This document shows, piece by piece, positions 1 through 7,680 of a DNA stretch of 64,000 bases. The notes beneath the pieces were generated by a model that saw only the letters and a program-made list of their open reading frames with translations, was not told the origin of the DNA and did no database searches. The DNA comes from Polycladidibacter hongkongensis. Its GTDB lineage: Bacteria > Pseudomonadota > Alphaproteobacteria > Rhizobiales > Stappiaceae. The stretch covers positions 1-64,000 of the forward strand of contig NZ_LLWC01000017.1 in the NCBI RefSeq assembly GCF_001561995.1. Direction: 5' to 3'. Position 1 is the stretch's first letter. Each line of letters opens with the position of its first letter. Both the position numbers and the translations under genes were made by a program.

Positions 1-80
1 ATAATCACAAACAAACAAAAAACATGCTTGTATAACAAAACACCAGTAGCACATTCAATGCTCAACCAAGAATGACAAAA

Positions 81-260
81 CTACGCGCAAATCACCGTGT
101 AGCGCATTCGAAGCCAAAGCAATGAATGTTACAGCTACGCGCAAATAACGCCGTGTAGCGCATTCGAAGCCAAAGCAATGAATGTTAAAGCTACGCGCAA
201 ATAACGCCGTGTAGCGCATTCGAAGCCAAAGCAATGAATGTTAAAGCTACGCGCAAATAA
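81..260. repeat. 56-bp tandem repeat array upstream of 5S rRNA
   Basis: Copies begin at 81 (54 bp, a 2-base deletion), 135 (56 bp) and 191 (56 bp), with a truncated copy from 247. Each copy starts CTACGCGCAAAT and continues through GTGTAGCGCATTCG to GAATGTTA. Bases 43-80 resemble a decayed earlier copy. Within a copy, GCTAC..GTAGC can pair to form a short hairpin. The array lies in the spacer before the 5S gene, so it is probably transcribed as part of the pre-rRNA. No 23S 3' end is recognisable in the first 280 bases. Confidence 0.9.
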
Positions 261-284
261 AATGACCAGTTCAAGTGAGGTTTT

Positions 285-404
285 CCTGTCCGGTGGCTAT
301 GGCGGGGCGCCCCCACCCGATCCCATCCCGAACTCGGAAGTGAAACGCCCCTGCGCCAATGGTACTTCGTCTTAAGACGCGGGAGAGTAGGGCGCCGCCG
401 GACA
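285..404 (+). rRNA. rrf: 5S ribosomal RNA
   Basis: The stretch contains the strongly conserved 5S core CCCGATCCCATCCCGAAC followed by GGAAGTGAAACG and the 3' half GGGAGAGTAGG. The terminal helix TGTCCGG (287-293) pairs with CCGGACA (398-404). Flanking GAGGTT (277-282) and AACCTC (409-414) are also complementary, as expected for a processing stalk. Exact ends are approximate by a few bases. It is the last rRNA gene of an operon that must continue upstream of the window, unless this is an orphan 5S. No tRNA-fMet follows it. Confidence 0.93.
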
Positions 405-706
405 TGATAACCTCACACACACACTTCAAATTCAAACAAACACATAAAAACCTCCCAAAATACAAACTAGCTTCATTCAGCAACGCACGTACAAACGGCA
501 GCATGCGCGCATCGTTGTCTAAGTGCGCGCTAAACAGCACCCGCACCCGCGCAGATCACCCGTACGCACAAAACTCCACGACCGCGCATAACACCACGAC
601 CAAAATCAAATATTCATGGACGGTCACAAAGAGCTCAAAGTGTTACTCTCGCTTAATGCATGAAAATACACTATAGAAGCAAAAAACTTCAGCGTTAGAG
701 TAATGC
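405..706. other. Intergenic region between 5S rRNA and bioM
   Basis: The plus strand is A/C-rich and T-poor up to about 600. I see no tRNA and no credible gene. Near the bioM start, TACTCTCGC (644-652) can pair with GCG-TT-AGAGTA (692-702), and TAATGCATG occurs at both 654-662 and 701-709, so the bioM leader could fold. A smaller GAAG..CTTC hairpin sits inside. No clear terminator for the rRNA operon is visible. Confidence 0.5.
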
Positions 707-1441
707 ATGGCAGCTTGCAAAGATCGTAAGATTTCCTTTGATGACGTATCAATTGCGCGTGATGGTTCACCTGTTGTTCGTGATTTCACTTGTGAACTCG
801 AAGGCGAACGCATCGGCATTATCGGTAGAAACGGATCCGGCAAAAGCACGCTCATTCGAAGTATTAACGCCCTCCTACCAATTAGTGCTGGGCAGTTATC
901 TGTACATGGTCTTTGTTCGGCGGAAGACGGTAGGGCCTTACTAGAATATGTGGGTTTCGTTTTTCAAAATCCCGATCACCAGATTATATTTCCAACAGTG
1001 CTAGAGGAAGTTAGCTTTGTTCTCAGACAAAAAGGACTTGGGAAAACAGTTGCTGATAAGCAAGCGTTCGCGTTTCTTTGTGACCATGGCGTTGGGCAAC
1101 TTGCGGATAAGCCCATCTTGTCCTGTTCTGAAGGGCAAAAGCAATATTTAAGTATTCTTGCAGTCCTGATTGGTGAACCTGAGGTCCTCATACTAGATGA
1201 GCCCTTTTCCAGTCTGGATTTAAGAAATTCTCGTTTGTTGGCGCGTGAACTTGAGCAACTGACGCAGCAGGTTATTTTTGTAAGTCATGATCTTTCCCTA
1301 CTTGCCGACTATGATCAAGTCTTGTGGATGGAAGAAGGCCGTCTGAAAGCGCTCGGGAATGCTGGAGATGTTTTGAAGGACTATGAAGAGGCGGAACTTG
1401 GCGCCCTGAACAATCCCGATTTTAGATGGGCATCGGCATGA
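707..1441 (+). CDS. bioM: Biotin ECF transporter ATPase BioM
   Basis: ATP-binding subunit of the BioMNY biotin uptake system, acting on the cytoplasmic face of the membrane. The 244-residue protein has a Walker A motif GRNGSGKST (residues 40-48), Q-loop VFQNPDHQ (about 85-92), Walker B LILDEPF (161-167) and H-loop VSHD (192-195). The ABC signature reads SCSEGQKQ instead of the usual LSGGQ, a clear departure but with the Gly-Gln pair kept. It overlaps bioN and is followed by bioY, the family's normal order, which fixes biotin as the likely substrate. The ATG at 707 is the only reasonable start; its ribosome-binding site is weak. Confidence 0.88.
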   Translation: MAACKDRKISFDDVSIARDGSPVVRDFTCELEGERIGIIGRNGSGKSTLIRSINALLPISAGQLSVHGLCSAEDGRALLEYVGFVFQNPDHQIIFPTVLEEVSFVLRQKGLGKTVADKQAFAFLCDHGVGQLADKPILSCSEGQKQYLSILAVLIGEPEVLILDEPFSSLDLRNSRLLARELEQLTQQVIFVSHDLSLLADYDQVLWMEEGRLKALGNAGDVLKDYEEAELGALNNPDFRWASA

Positions 1442-2043
1442 GGGCGGCATTTTTGCCCAATGTTAGTTGGGCGCACAATGTTCCTGTACGAGCCAAGTTG
1501 TTGGCTTTGTTTGTTATTTCGACATTCTTCTTGCCTTTTTCTTCGGTTGTCAGCATGGGGTGCCTCGCGGTACTTGCGTTTGGTCTCTATATTAGTGTTG
1601 GTAAACAGGGACTTGTTGCGCTGCGCACTCTTTCCCCTTTGCTCTATATAGTGGCAATTATCATCGGCTTTCATTATCTCAATGGGACATTGTGGGAAGG
1701 CGTTGTTGCGGGACTGCGCATGATTGGAATGGTATTGCTTGCAAATTTTGTAAGTATTACTAGTAGGATGAATGAGCTAATGGATGCTGTGATGCCGCTG
1801 TGCCGCCCCTTACGCCTGTTTGGTCTGAGTGAGCGTCGCGTTGCACTGGCATTTGCTTTGATGATCCGGTTTGTTCCTGTGTTGTTGGCGATCTATAGTG
1901 GCTTGCAAGAAGCATATCGAGCTCGCTCTGGTAGGCGGAATAGCTGGAGGTTGATAGCGCCATTTGTATTGCGAACACTTAAAATGTCGGAGAGTGTTGC
2001 CGAAGCTTTGAGTGCGCGTGGTGGCGCTGATGGATTTAGATAG
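1438..2043 (+). CDS. bioN: Biotin ECF transporter transmembrane subunit BioN
   Basis: EcfT-family membrane subunit that couples BioM to the BioY substrate-binding component. About 200 residues with several hydrophobic segments. The two Ala-Arg-X coupling motifs typical of EcfT proteins are visible near the C-terminus (ARS in YRARSGRR, and ARG in LSARGGAD). The ATG at 1438 shares an ATGA with the bioM stop and suggests translational coupling; an in-frame ATG at 1426 would add four residues. It lies 10 bases before bioY. Confidence 0.87.
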   Translation: MRAAFLPNVSWAHNVPVRAKLLALFVISTFFLPFSSVVSMGCLAVLAFGLYISVGKQGLVALRTLSPLLYIVAIIIGFHYLNGTLWEGVVAGLRMIGMVLLANFVSITSRMNELMDAVMPLCRPLRLFGLSERRVALAFALMIRFVPVLLAIYSGLQEAYRARSGRRNSWRLIAPFVLRTLKMSESVAEALSARGGADGFR

Positions 2044-2053
2044 AGATTGAATA

Positions 2054-2626
2054 TTGGGGAATAATATGAGAAACGATCGCTCTTTGGTTCTGATTGCATT
2101 GTTTGCGGCGCTAATTGCCGCGCTTGGGCAAATGCCTAAGTTTGATGTTCCGTTTCTTGCGGGTGTACCGATTACAGCGCAAACTCTTGGTGTGATGCTG
2201 GCAGGCTGTGTGCTGGGTGCCAAGCGAGGGGCGCTTTCGGTGATCTTGCTGTTGGGCTTGGTGGCGGTTGGGCTGCCTGCGCTTTCCGGTGGACGTGGCG
2301 GGATCGCCGTCTTTTACGGCATAACCTCCGGCTTCCTGTTTGGCTGGGTGGCCGGTGCTTTTGTGACCGGTCTGATTATGGAGAAAATGCGCAGTGCAAA
2401 TGCCGGTGTTGCGGCATTCCTGGCAAGTGTTGTTGGTGGCATTGGCGTGGTGTACTTGATCGGTGTACCGGCGATGGCGATGATTGGAAATATCCCTATC
2501 ATGAAGGCGATCGTAGGTGCTGGTGTGTTCATTCCTGGCGACTTGATCAAAGCGGGGATCACGGCGCTGGTGGTTCAAACGCTTGCGCGCGGACTGCCCT
2601 CATCTTTGATGAGCCGCAGTAGCTGA
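2054..2626 (+). CDS. bioY: Biotin transporter substrate-binding subunit BioY
   Basis: The 190-residue BioY S-component binds biotin in the membrane and works with BioM and BioN. It is almost entirely hydrophobic, with about six membrane segments, and contains the conserved family stretch PALSGGRGG. It follows bioN by 10 bases and is the last gene of the cluster, ending just before a strong terminator. No biotin synthesis genes are seen in the window, so import may be the main function here. I see no clear BioR-type operator in front of bioM. Confidence 0.92.
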   Translation: MGNNMRNDRSLVLIALFAALIAALGQMPKFDVPFLAGVPITAQTLGVMLAGCVLGAKRGALSVILLLGLVAVGLPALSGGRGGIAVFYGITSGFLFGWVAGAFVTGLIMEKMRSANAGVAAFLASVVGGIGVVYLIGVPAMAMIGNIPIMKAIVGAGVFIPGDLIKAGITALVVQTLARGLPSSLMSRSS

Positions 2627-2632
2627 TATAGA

Positions 2633-2658
2633 AAGGCTGGCCTCGTGCCAGCCTTTTT
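2633..2658 (+). terminator. Rho-independent terminator after bioY
   Basis: AAGGCTGGC (2633-2641) pairs with GCCAGCCTT (2647-2655), a perfect 9-bp stem with a 5-base loop. The run TTTTT at 2654-2658 follows on the plus strand. It separates bioY from the convergent ROK gene and could serve both directions. Confidence 0.85.
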
Positions 2659-2668
2659 CATTTAATGG

Positions 2669-3904
2669 CTAGACCAGTTCGCGCATGGGCTCTTTACGTG
2701 CCAGAAAGCTCTCATCTATGCGGCGTAGCGCTTTTGCTAGCACGCCGCGTTCGATCAAATCTTCGTTCCACGGCAAAACATCTATTTTAATCTCGTCTTG
2801 AAGGTTGCTGAGAAGCGAAGAGCCAAGACCCTCGCGAATGCCTGCTTCCATTACCGGATAAGCCTGAAGTGTTCGTCCGGTTAAATAAATGCTACGGAGA
2901 TCAAGCATAGCCACGAGGCGCGTAAGGCCCGCACCGAGCGCAAAGCCAACTTCTCTGAAAACTGCAATTTTTGCAGCGTCTCCCTGCATGGCCTCTTCGA
3001 TATGTGAAGCAATAGAGTGCCACTCTATGCCCAGACTGCCGGGGTCTGTATGCTCTGAGGCGCCTAAGATGCGGCGCTGTATGGCATAGTCACCAAGATA
3101 AGCTTCTAAGCATCCCCGCTTGCCACAGCGGCAAAGAGCTCCGCCGGGGATATGCAGAGAATGCCCAAACTCGGCAGCCGCGCCAGTTTCACCTAGGTAA
3201 AGTTCACCATTGACGATGAGGCCAGCGCCAACGCCTTGATCCATATAAATAACGGCGAAATTTGGCCCAAAACGCTCGGGATTTTGCCTGTAAAGCGCCT
3301 CAGCAATCATGTTGGTGTCGTTTGACAGGTAACACTCAATGCCAAACTGCCGCTTAATCGGCTTGACAACATCGATGTGCTTTTCTGCAAGCGCCGGGCT
3401 CCAGACAATGGTGCCGCGCTGAGTATCGACGATGCCTTGAATTGCAAATCCGATTTCCATGAGATTGGCCGATTCTTGCGGGTGTTCCGCCAAAAACTCA
3501 TGCAAGGCACCGACAAGGGTTGCCGTAAAAGAAGCCCCGGACGCTTCAAGCGAAGCGAAGCGAACCTGCTTGCGTGCGCGTACATTGCCTGCAAAATCGC
3601 ATAGCACGAAGTGGAGGCGATTAACTGACAGTTTGATGCTAACAGCACAGCCGACAAACGGGCGCAGGCCGAGCATGCAGCGTGGCCGACCCCTTCCCTT
3701 TGGTGCATCCGTGGACCGGCTCAGGTGCTCTTCGATTAGTCCTAAATCTAGAAGATCAGCAGTGATAGAAGTGACAGTTGCAGGGGAGAGGCTGGTAAGT
3801 TTGCCAAGTTCTATTCGTGCTATAGATTTTTCTCTGCGCAAAGAACTTAGAATTAGATCCCTGTTTTGATAACGGATCTGCTCTCGACTGCCTTTTTCCG
3901 ACAT
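2669..3904 (-). CDS. ROK family transcriptional regulator
   Basis: Repressor of the NagC/XylR/Mlc type. About 411 residues, with an N-terminal winged-helix DNA-binding region (roughly residues 10-75) followed by a ROK sugar-kinase-like domain. The zinc-binding signature CRCGKRGCLEAY and the upstream GETGAAAEFGH are intact, so a sugar or sugar-phosphate effector is likely. The start at 3904 (MSEKGSREQ) is preferred to an in-frame ATG five codons upstream. No sugar transporter or kinase is adjacent, so its regulon cannot be read from context. A perfect 16-bp palindrome lies 38 bases upstream of this start. Confidence 0.85.
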   Translation of the reverse strand: MSEKGSREQIRYQNRDLILSSLRREKSIARIELGKLTSLSPATVTSITADLLDLGLIEEHLSRSTDAPKGRGRPRCMLGLRPFVGCAVSIKLSVNRLHFVLCDFAGNVRARKQVRFASLEASGASFTATLVGALHEFLAEHPQESANLMEIGFAIQGIVDTQRGTIVWSPALAEKHIDVVKPIKRQFGIECYLSNDTNMIAEALYRQNPERFGPNFAVIYMDQGVGAGLIVNGELYLGETGAAAEFGHSLHIPGGALCRCGKRGCLEAYLGDYAIQRRILGASEHTDPGSLGIEWHSIASHIEEAMQGDAAKIAVFREVGFALGAGLTRLVAMLDLRSIYLTGRTLQAYPVMEAGIREGLGSSLLSNLQDEIKIDVLPWNEDLIERGVLAKALRRIDESFLARKEPMRELV

Positions 3905-3941
3905 AATTCTACCTGCCAATTTTGCGATCCACTGTCTCTTT

Positions 3942-3957
3942 ATTTAGGCGCCTAAAT
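3942..3957. promoter_or_regulatory. Perfect 16-bp palindrome, candidate ROK operator
   Basis: ATTTAGGCGCCTAAAT is perfectly self-complementary and lies in the promoter region of the ROK gene. The AT-rich arms around a GC core fit an operator for a dimeric winged-helix protein, so autoregulation is a reasonable inference. I did not find a second copy elsewhere in the window. Confidence 0.5.
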
Positions 3958-4076
3958 GAAAATATGATGCAGCACAGCTAGCTAGGCAGAAACACGAGGA
4001 TGAGTATTTTAATTCTGAAACCGAAAAAAATACTGCACGAAATGAGGCGGCAGGTCAATGGTTGTTTCTGTGTAAG

Positions 4077-4106
4077 CGCAGTCAGCGAGATTGCCCCCTG
4101 ACTGCG
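4077..4106 (-). terminator. Hairpin downstream of hpd
   Basis: CGCAGTCAG (4077-4085) pairs perfectly with CTGACTGCG (4098-4106), 9 bp with a 12-base loop, just past the hpd stop. There is no T-run after it on the minus strand, so it may be a 3'-end stabiliser or a weak terminator. Confidence 0.5.
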
Positions 4107-4113
4107 TATGGGT

Positions 4114-5229
4114 TTATGCGGTTGCTCTTGGAGCGTTTAGAACCCCCCTTTGAATTTGGTCTTCTTCAATACTGTCGAACAGCGCCTGAAAATTTCCCTC
4201 TCCAAAGCCTTCATCGCCTTTGCGCTGGATAAACTCGAAGAAGATGGGGCCGACGACAGTCTTGGAGAAAATTTGCAAAAGAATTTTTGTCATGCCGCCA
4301 TCTACAACTCCCTCACCATCAATCAGTATGCCGTGCTGTTGCATGCGGTCTAGTGGCTCTGAGTGTCCTTGCACGCGCTGGCGACTATTTTCGTAATAGG
4401 CAGAGGGCGGGCCGGGCATGAAGCGCAAACCGTTTTCGCTTAGTTGGTCTGTTGCATCGTATATCTCGTCGGTACCAATGGCGATGTGTTGAATCCCTTC
4501 ACCGCGGTATTTCTTCAAATACTCTTCAATCTGGCTGTGATCATCCGTACTTTCGTTGATAGGAATTCGGATTTTTCCGCAAGGCGACGTAATGGCCCGG
4601 GAGACCAAACCTGAGACCTTGCCCGCAATGTCGAAAAAGTGAATCTGTTTGAAATTGAACAGATCGCGGTAGAAATCCCACCATTTGTCCATATTGCCCC
4701 GATGGACATTATGGGTGAGGTGATCAAGGTAATAGAAGCCAAGGCCTTCAGGCATTGGATTTTTTTGTGCGAGCCAGTCAAACTCTTCTTCATAACAAGA
4801 GTTGTTAGGGCCATACCTGTCAACAAAGTACAAGAGCGAGCCGCCAATGCCGATAATTGCGGGCGCATCGATTGTTTTATCATCACCTGTGTAGGCTTCA
4901 GCACCTTTTTCAATGGCGTGATTGAACGTGTGCTGCGCATCAACAACCCGCCAAATCATAGAGGGGGCGCAGGGGCCATGCGCTTCTACGAACCGGCTGG
5001 CGAAGCTGTTTGGTTCAGCATTGAGGATGTAATTGATATCGCCTTGACGATAAAGGGTGATGTTTTTGGTTTTGTGCTTGGCAACGGGTGCAAATCCCAT
5101 TTTCTCAAAGAGCGCTGCGAGTATTTCTGGTTCGGCATGTGCGAACTCTACGGCCTCGAAGCCATCTGTCCCCGCAGGATTATCTTTAGAGATTTGCGCT
5201 GGTGCTGCGTCGTGTGGAAATGGTCCCAT
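4114..5229 (-). CDS. hpd: 4-hydroxyphenylpyruvate dioxygenase
   Basis: Converts 4-hydroxyphenylpyruvate to homogentisate in tyrosine degradation; a cytoplasmic Fe(II) enzyme. The protein is 371 residues, the usual length, with two VOC-type halves. Iron-ligand candidates are His in LDHLTHN (170 or 173), His248 in GIQHIAIG, and a Glu near FFEFIQRKGDEGFGEGN at the C-terminal end, all conserved motifs of the family. The start at 5229 (MGPFPHD) is chosen because AGGAGAG lies about 8 bases before it; a longer reading frame would add 39 unlikely residues. The divergent neighbour is an Lrp-type regulator, a likely controller. hmgA and the other homogentisate genes are not in the window. Confidence 0.95.
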   Translation of the reverse strand: MGPFPHDAAPAQISKDNPAGTDGFEAVEFAHAEPEILAALFEKMGFAPVAKHKTKNITLYRQGDINYILNAEPNSFASRFVEAHGPCAPSMIWRVVDAQHTFNHAIEKGAEAYTGDDKTIDAPAIIGIGGSLLYFVDRYGPNNSCYEEEFDWLAQKNPMPEGLGFYYLDHLTHNVHRGNMDKWWDFYRDLFNFKQIHFFDIAGKVSGLVSRAITSPCGKIRIPINESTDDHSQIEEYLKKYRGEGIQHIAIGTDEIYDATDQLSENGLRFMPGPPSAYYENSRQRVQGHSEPLDRMQQHGILIDGEGVVDGGMTKILLQIFSKTVVGPIFFEFIQRKGDEGFGEGNFQALFDSIEEDQIQRGVLNAPRATA

Positions 5230-5344
5230 TGGTCTCTCCTCTTCGTGTCTAACTATTTCTACGTGCTTTGTGGGGAGAGCATTGTGCGAAAGGCGAGCAA
5301 CAACGGCATTGAGATGCGCGAAAATTGTATATAACCTAGCTTTC

Positions 5345-5848
5345 ATGCGCGATACGATTGAGCTAGATGGATTCGATTACAAGATTCTTGCGGCATTGCA
5401 GAGCGATGCGGCAATGACGAACCAGCAAATTGGAGAGCAGGTTTGCCTTTCTGCCTCGCAAGTTTCCAGAAGAAGGCAACGGCTGGAGGCGAGCGGTGTT
5501 GTGCGCCGGTATCGCGCTGAACTGGATAGTGCCAAGCTTGGGCTGGGCGTTACGGCTTTTGTGAGTGTCACGCTTTCCCACCACAGCCCCGAGAATGCAG
5601 AGGTGTTTCGGCAGTTGGTGTCACGGACTCCCGCAGTGCAAGCGGCCTACACAATGACCGGCGACATGGATTACCTTTTGCAGGTATGCGCCAGTGACTT
5701 AAAGGGACTTGGCAAGTTGATCAATGAACAGCTTTTGCCGAACACCGGTGTGCAAAGTGTGCGCTCGGCTATTGCATTGGAAGTGCTCAAGGATGACATG
5801 GAGTTGCCGCTTGCCGGTGTGTACCCGCGTGCCAGGGGGGGGAAATGA
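5345..5848 (+). CDS. Lrp/AsnC family transcriptional regulator
   Basis: 167-residue feast/famine regulator. An N-terminal helix-turn-helix (about residues 8-55, with IGEQVCLSASQVSRRRQRLE) is followed by an AsnC-type ligand-sensing domain containing GDMDYLLQV. The ATG at 5345 gives the standard family length; longer upstream extension overlaps hpd on the other strand and is not credible. It is divergent from hpd across 115 bases, which suggests control of tyrosine catabolism. The stop overlaps the start of dctB by 4 bases, so the two are probably co-translated, an unexpected link to dicarboxylate sensing. Confidence 0.88.
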   Translation: MRDTIELDGFDYKILAALQSDAAMTNQQIGEQVCLSASQVSRRRQRLEASGVVRRYRAELDSAKLGLGVTAFVSVTLSHHSPENAEVFRQLVSRTPAVQAAYTMTGDMDYLLQVCASDLKGLGKLINEQLLPNTGVQSVRSAIALEVLKDDMELPLAGVYPRARGGK

Positions 5849-7680
5849 GCAACCTACCGGCCGAGAAAACCCAGCCGCAGGACCGGCGTTTGGGGCGCGG
5901 CTACTTTGCTGCATTGGCGATTAGCAGCCTACTTGTGTGTACCGTGGTTTCACTCTGGCTGGCGGATAGATACTATCTTGGAGTGTTGCTAGAACGCAAA
6001 GCCGCGATTTTAACAGTGCAAACTGCCAATCTGCAAAACCTGCTTGATAAGTATAGGTTGCTGCCCCCGCTCTTGGCGCGGCGTGCGGACCTGATATCTA
6101 TCGTTCAGCAGGAAGATGCTGCTGCTGCCTTGCAAGCCACTCGAGTGATCGCTGGCATGTCTGGTGCAGAAGAGGTTGTGATCTCATCTTTTTTAAGCGA
6201 CTTTTTTATGTCGAACCAGCCGGGCTTTAGCACTGGCTCGGCAAGCCGGCGGTTTTATGATGCTGATGCTCCCGCTATTCAGGCGGCGCGGCAAGGACGG
6301 CTTGGCCGTGATACCGTGTTTTTAAGTGATGGTACGCCCGCGAGTTATGTGTTTGCCGCACCAATCCGCCGGAAGCAAAAGATAGTCGGGGTGTTGGCGC
6401 TGCGTGTTTCGCTTGCCGAACTTGAGCAAACATGGGCGCTGACGAGGAACGCTTTGGTCGCCGTTGGACCTGACGGGCAAGTCGTGGCGAGTAATCGAGT
6501 AAAGTGGCGGCAAGGTGTTATTCCCTTTCGTTCATTTGAGAAGGATGCAGCGAGGAAACTTGGGGTTTCGGTGCCTGCGTCTGGTCCACCAACGCAAAGT
6601 GCATTTGGCCGGTTTAAAGGCGAAGAACAAGGCGGCCCGGAATGGCTGAAGCTTTCGAAGGAACTGCCAGTGATTGGCTGGCGGGTTGATATGTACAGCT
6701 CAACAAAGGAAGCGCATCAACAGGCCTTAAAAACCACTGTCGCGATAGTGTTGTCTTTTCTTGTCTTGCAGGTTGTCATTTGGCAGGTGCTCGAACGGCG
6801 CTGGCGGTTGTTGGCGCGATTGAAAGCGAATAGAGACGCTGCGGTCGTGCTTGAAAAAACGGTTCAGGCCCGAACGGCAGATCTACTCGCTGCCAATAAG
6901 CGCCTTGGTGAAGAAGTGGCTGAGCGCAAGGCGACCGAGAAAGAGTTGCAGCATGCACAAGCAGGGTTGGTGCAATCAGCGAAACTGGCGACGCTAGGAG
7001 AGATGTCTGCAGCGCTTTCGCATGAATTTAACCAGCCGTTGGGAGCCATCCGCACCTACGCCGATAATGCGGACCAATTTCTCAAGATGGGAAAGGTCGA
7101 GAAGGTAGAGAAGAACCTTGGCCGGATTGTTGCCATGGTGGAGCGCATGGCGGCGATTAGTAAAACCTTAAAAGGGTTTACGCGCAAAGCCGGCCGCGAT
7201 CTGGATATTGTGCCGGTGGATTTGATCATTGATGAAGTGATGCTGTTGGCAGGACCGCGGCTGAAAAGCATGGCGGTTGACTTGCAGATAAGGCGGAGTG
7301 ACGCAGGTCTTTTTGTGCTTGCGGGGCAGGTACGACTGACACAGGTGCTGATGAATCTGGTGGGCAATGCGTTGGATGCATTGAAGGGACGTCATGGTGC
7401 AGAATTGCGGATCGAAGTTAGTTCGTTTGACGAAAAGGTGCGTATCTGCGTGCTGGATAACGGCCCGGGGATAGATCCGACGACGGCGCAACATGTATTT
7501 GACCCCTTTTTTACAACAAAGGCTGTGGGAGAGGGGCTGGGGCTAGGGCTATCGATTGCCTATAAGATTATCAAGGATGTTGGTGGTGAGCTGAGTTTTA
7601 ACAATGTAAGCGGTGGCGGCGCTTGCTTTGTGATTGAGCTGCAGCGCGCGTATGAGCGGGAAGGCATGAAGTGGGAATGA
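5845..7680 (+). CDS. dctB: C4-dicarboxylate sensor histidine kinase DctB
   Basis: Membrane sensor kinase that detects C4-dicarboxylates in the periplasm and phosphorylates DctD. 611 residues: membrane segment about 20-40, a large periplasmic sensor domain with PDC/Cache-like features, second membrane segment about 297-316, a coiled-coil linker, then the dimerisation domain with the phospho-accepting His393 (LSHEFNQPLGAIRTYADN). The ATPase domain has N-box NLVGNALDAL, G1 DNGPGIDP and G2 GEGLGLGLSI. The start ATGA overlaps the stop of the Lrp gene, and its own stop overlaps dctD. Its TRAP target operon follows directly. Confidence 0.9.
   Translation: MSNLPAEKTQPQDRRLGRGYFAALAISSLLVCTVVSLWLADRYYLGVLLERKAAILTVQTANLQNLLDKYRLLPPLLARRADLISIVQQEDAAAALQATRVIAGMSGAEEVVISSFLSDFFMSNQPGFSTGSASRRFYDADAPAIQAARQGRLGRDTVFLSDGTPASYVFAAPIRRKQKIVGVLALRVSLAELEQTWALTRNALVAVGPDGQVVASNRVKWRQGVIPFRSFEKDAARKLGVSVPASGPPTQSAFGRFKGEEQGGPEWLKLSKELPVIGWRVDMYSSTKEAHQQALKTTVAIVLSFLVLQVVIWQVLERRWRLLARLKANRDAAVVLEKTVQARTADLLAANKRLGEEVAERKATEKELQHAQAGLVQSAKLATLGEMSAALSHEFNQPLGAIRTYADNADQFLKMGKVEKVEKNLGRIVAMVERMAAISKTLKGFTRKAGRDLDIVPVDLIIDEVMLLAGPRLKSMAVDLQIRRSDAGLFVLAGQVRLTQVLMNLVGNALDALKGRHGAELRIEVSSFDEKVRICVLDNGPGIDPTTAQHVFDPFFTTKAVGEGLGLGLSIAYKIIKDVGGELSFNNVSGGGACFVIELQRAYEREGMKWE

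Noticed and set aside
405-640. tRNA-fMet after the 5S gene
   Set aside because: I searched for a cloverleaf and T-arm GTTCGAATC-like sequence and found none.
660-706. BioR-type operator before bioM
   Set aside because: ACACTATAGAAG is only a weak match to the TTATMKATAA consensus and lacks symmetry.
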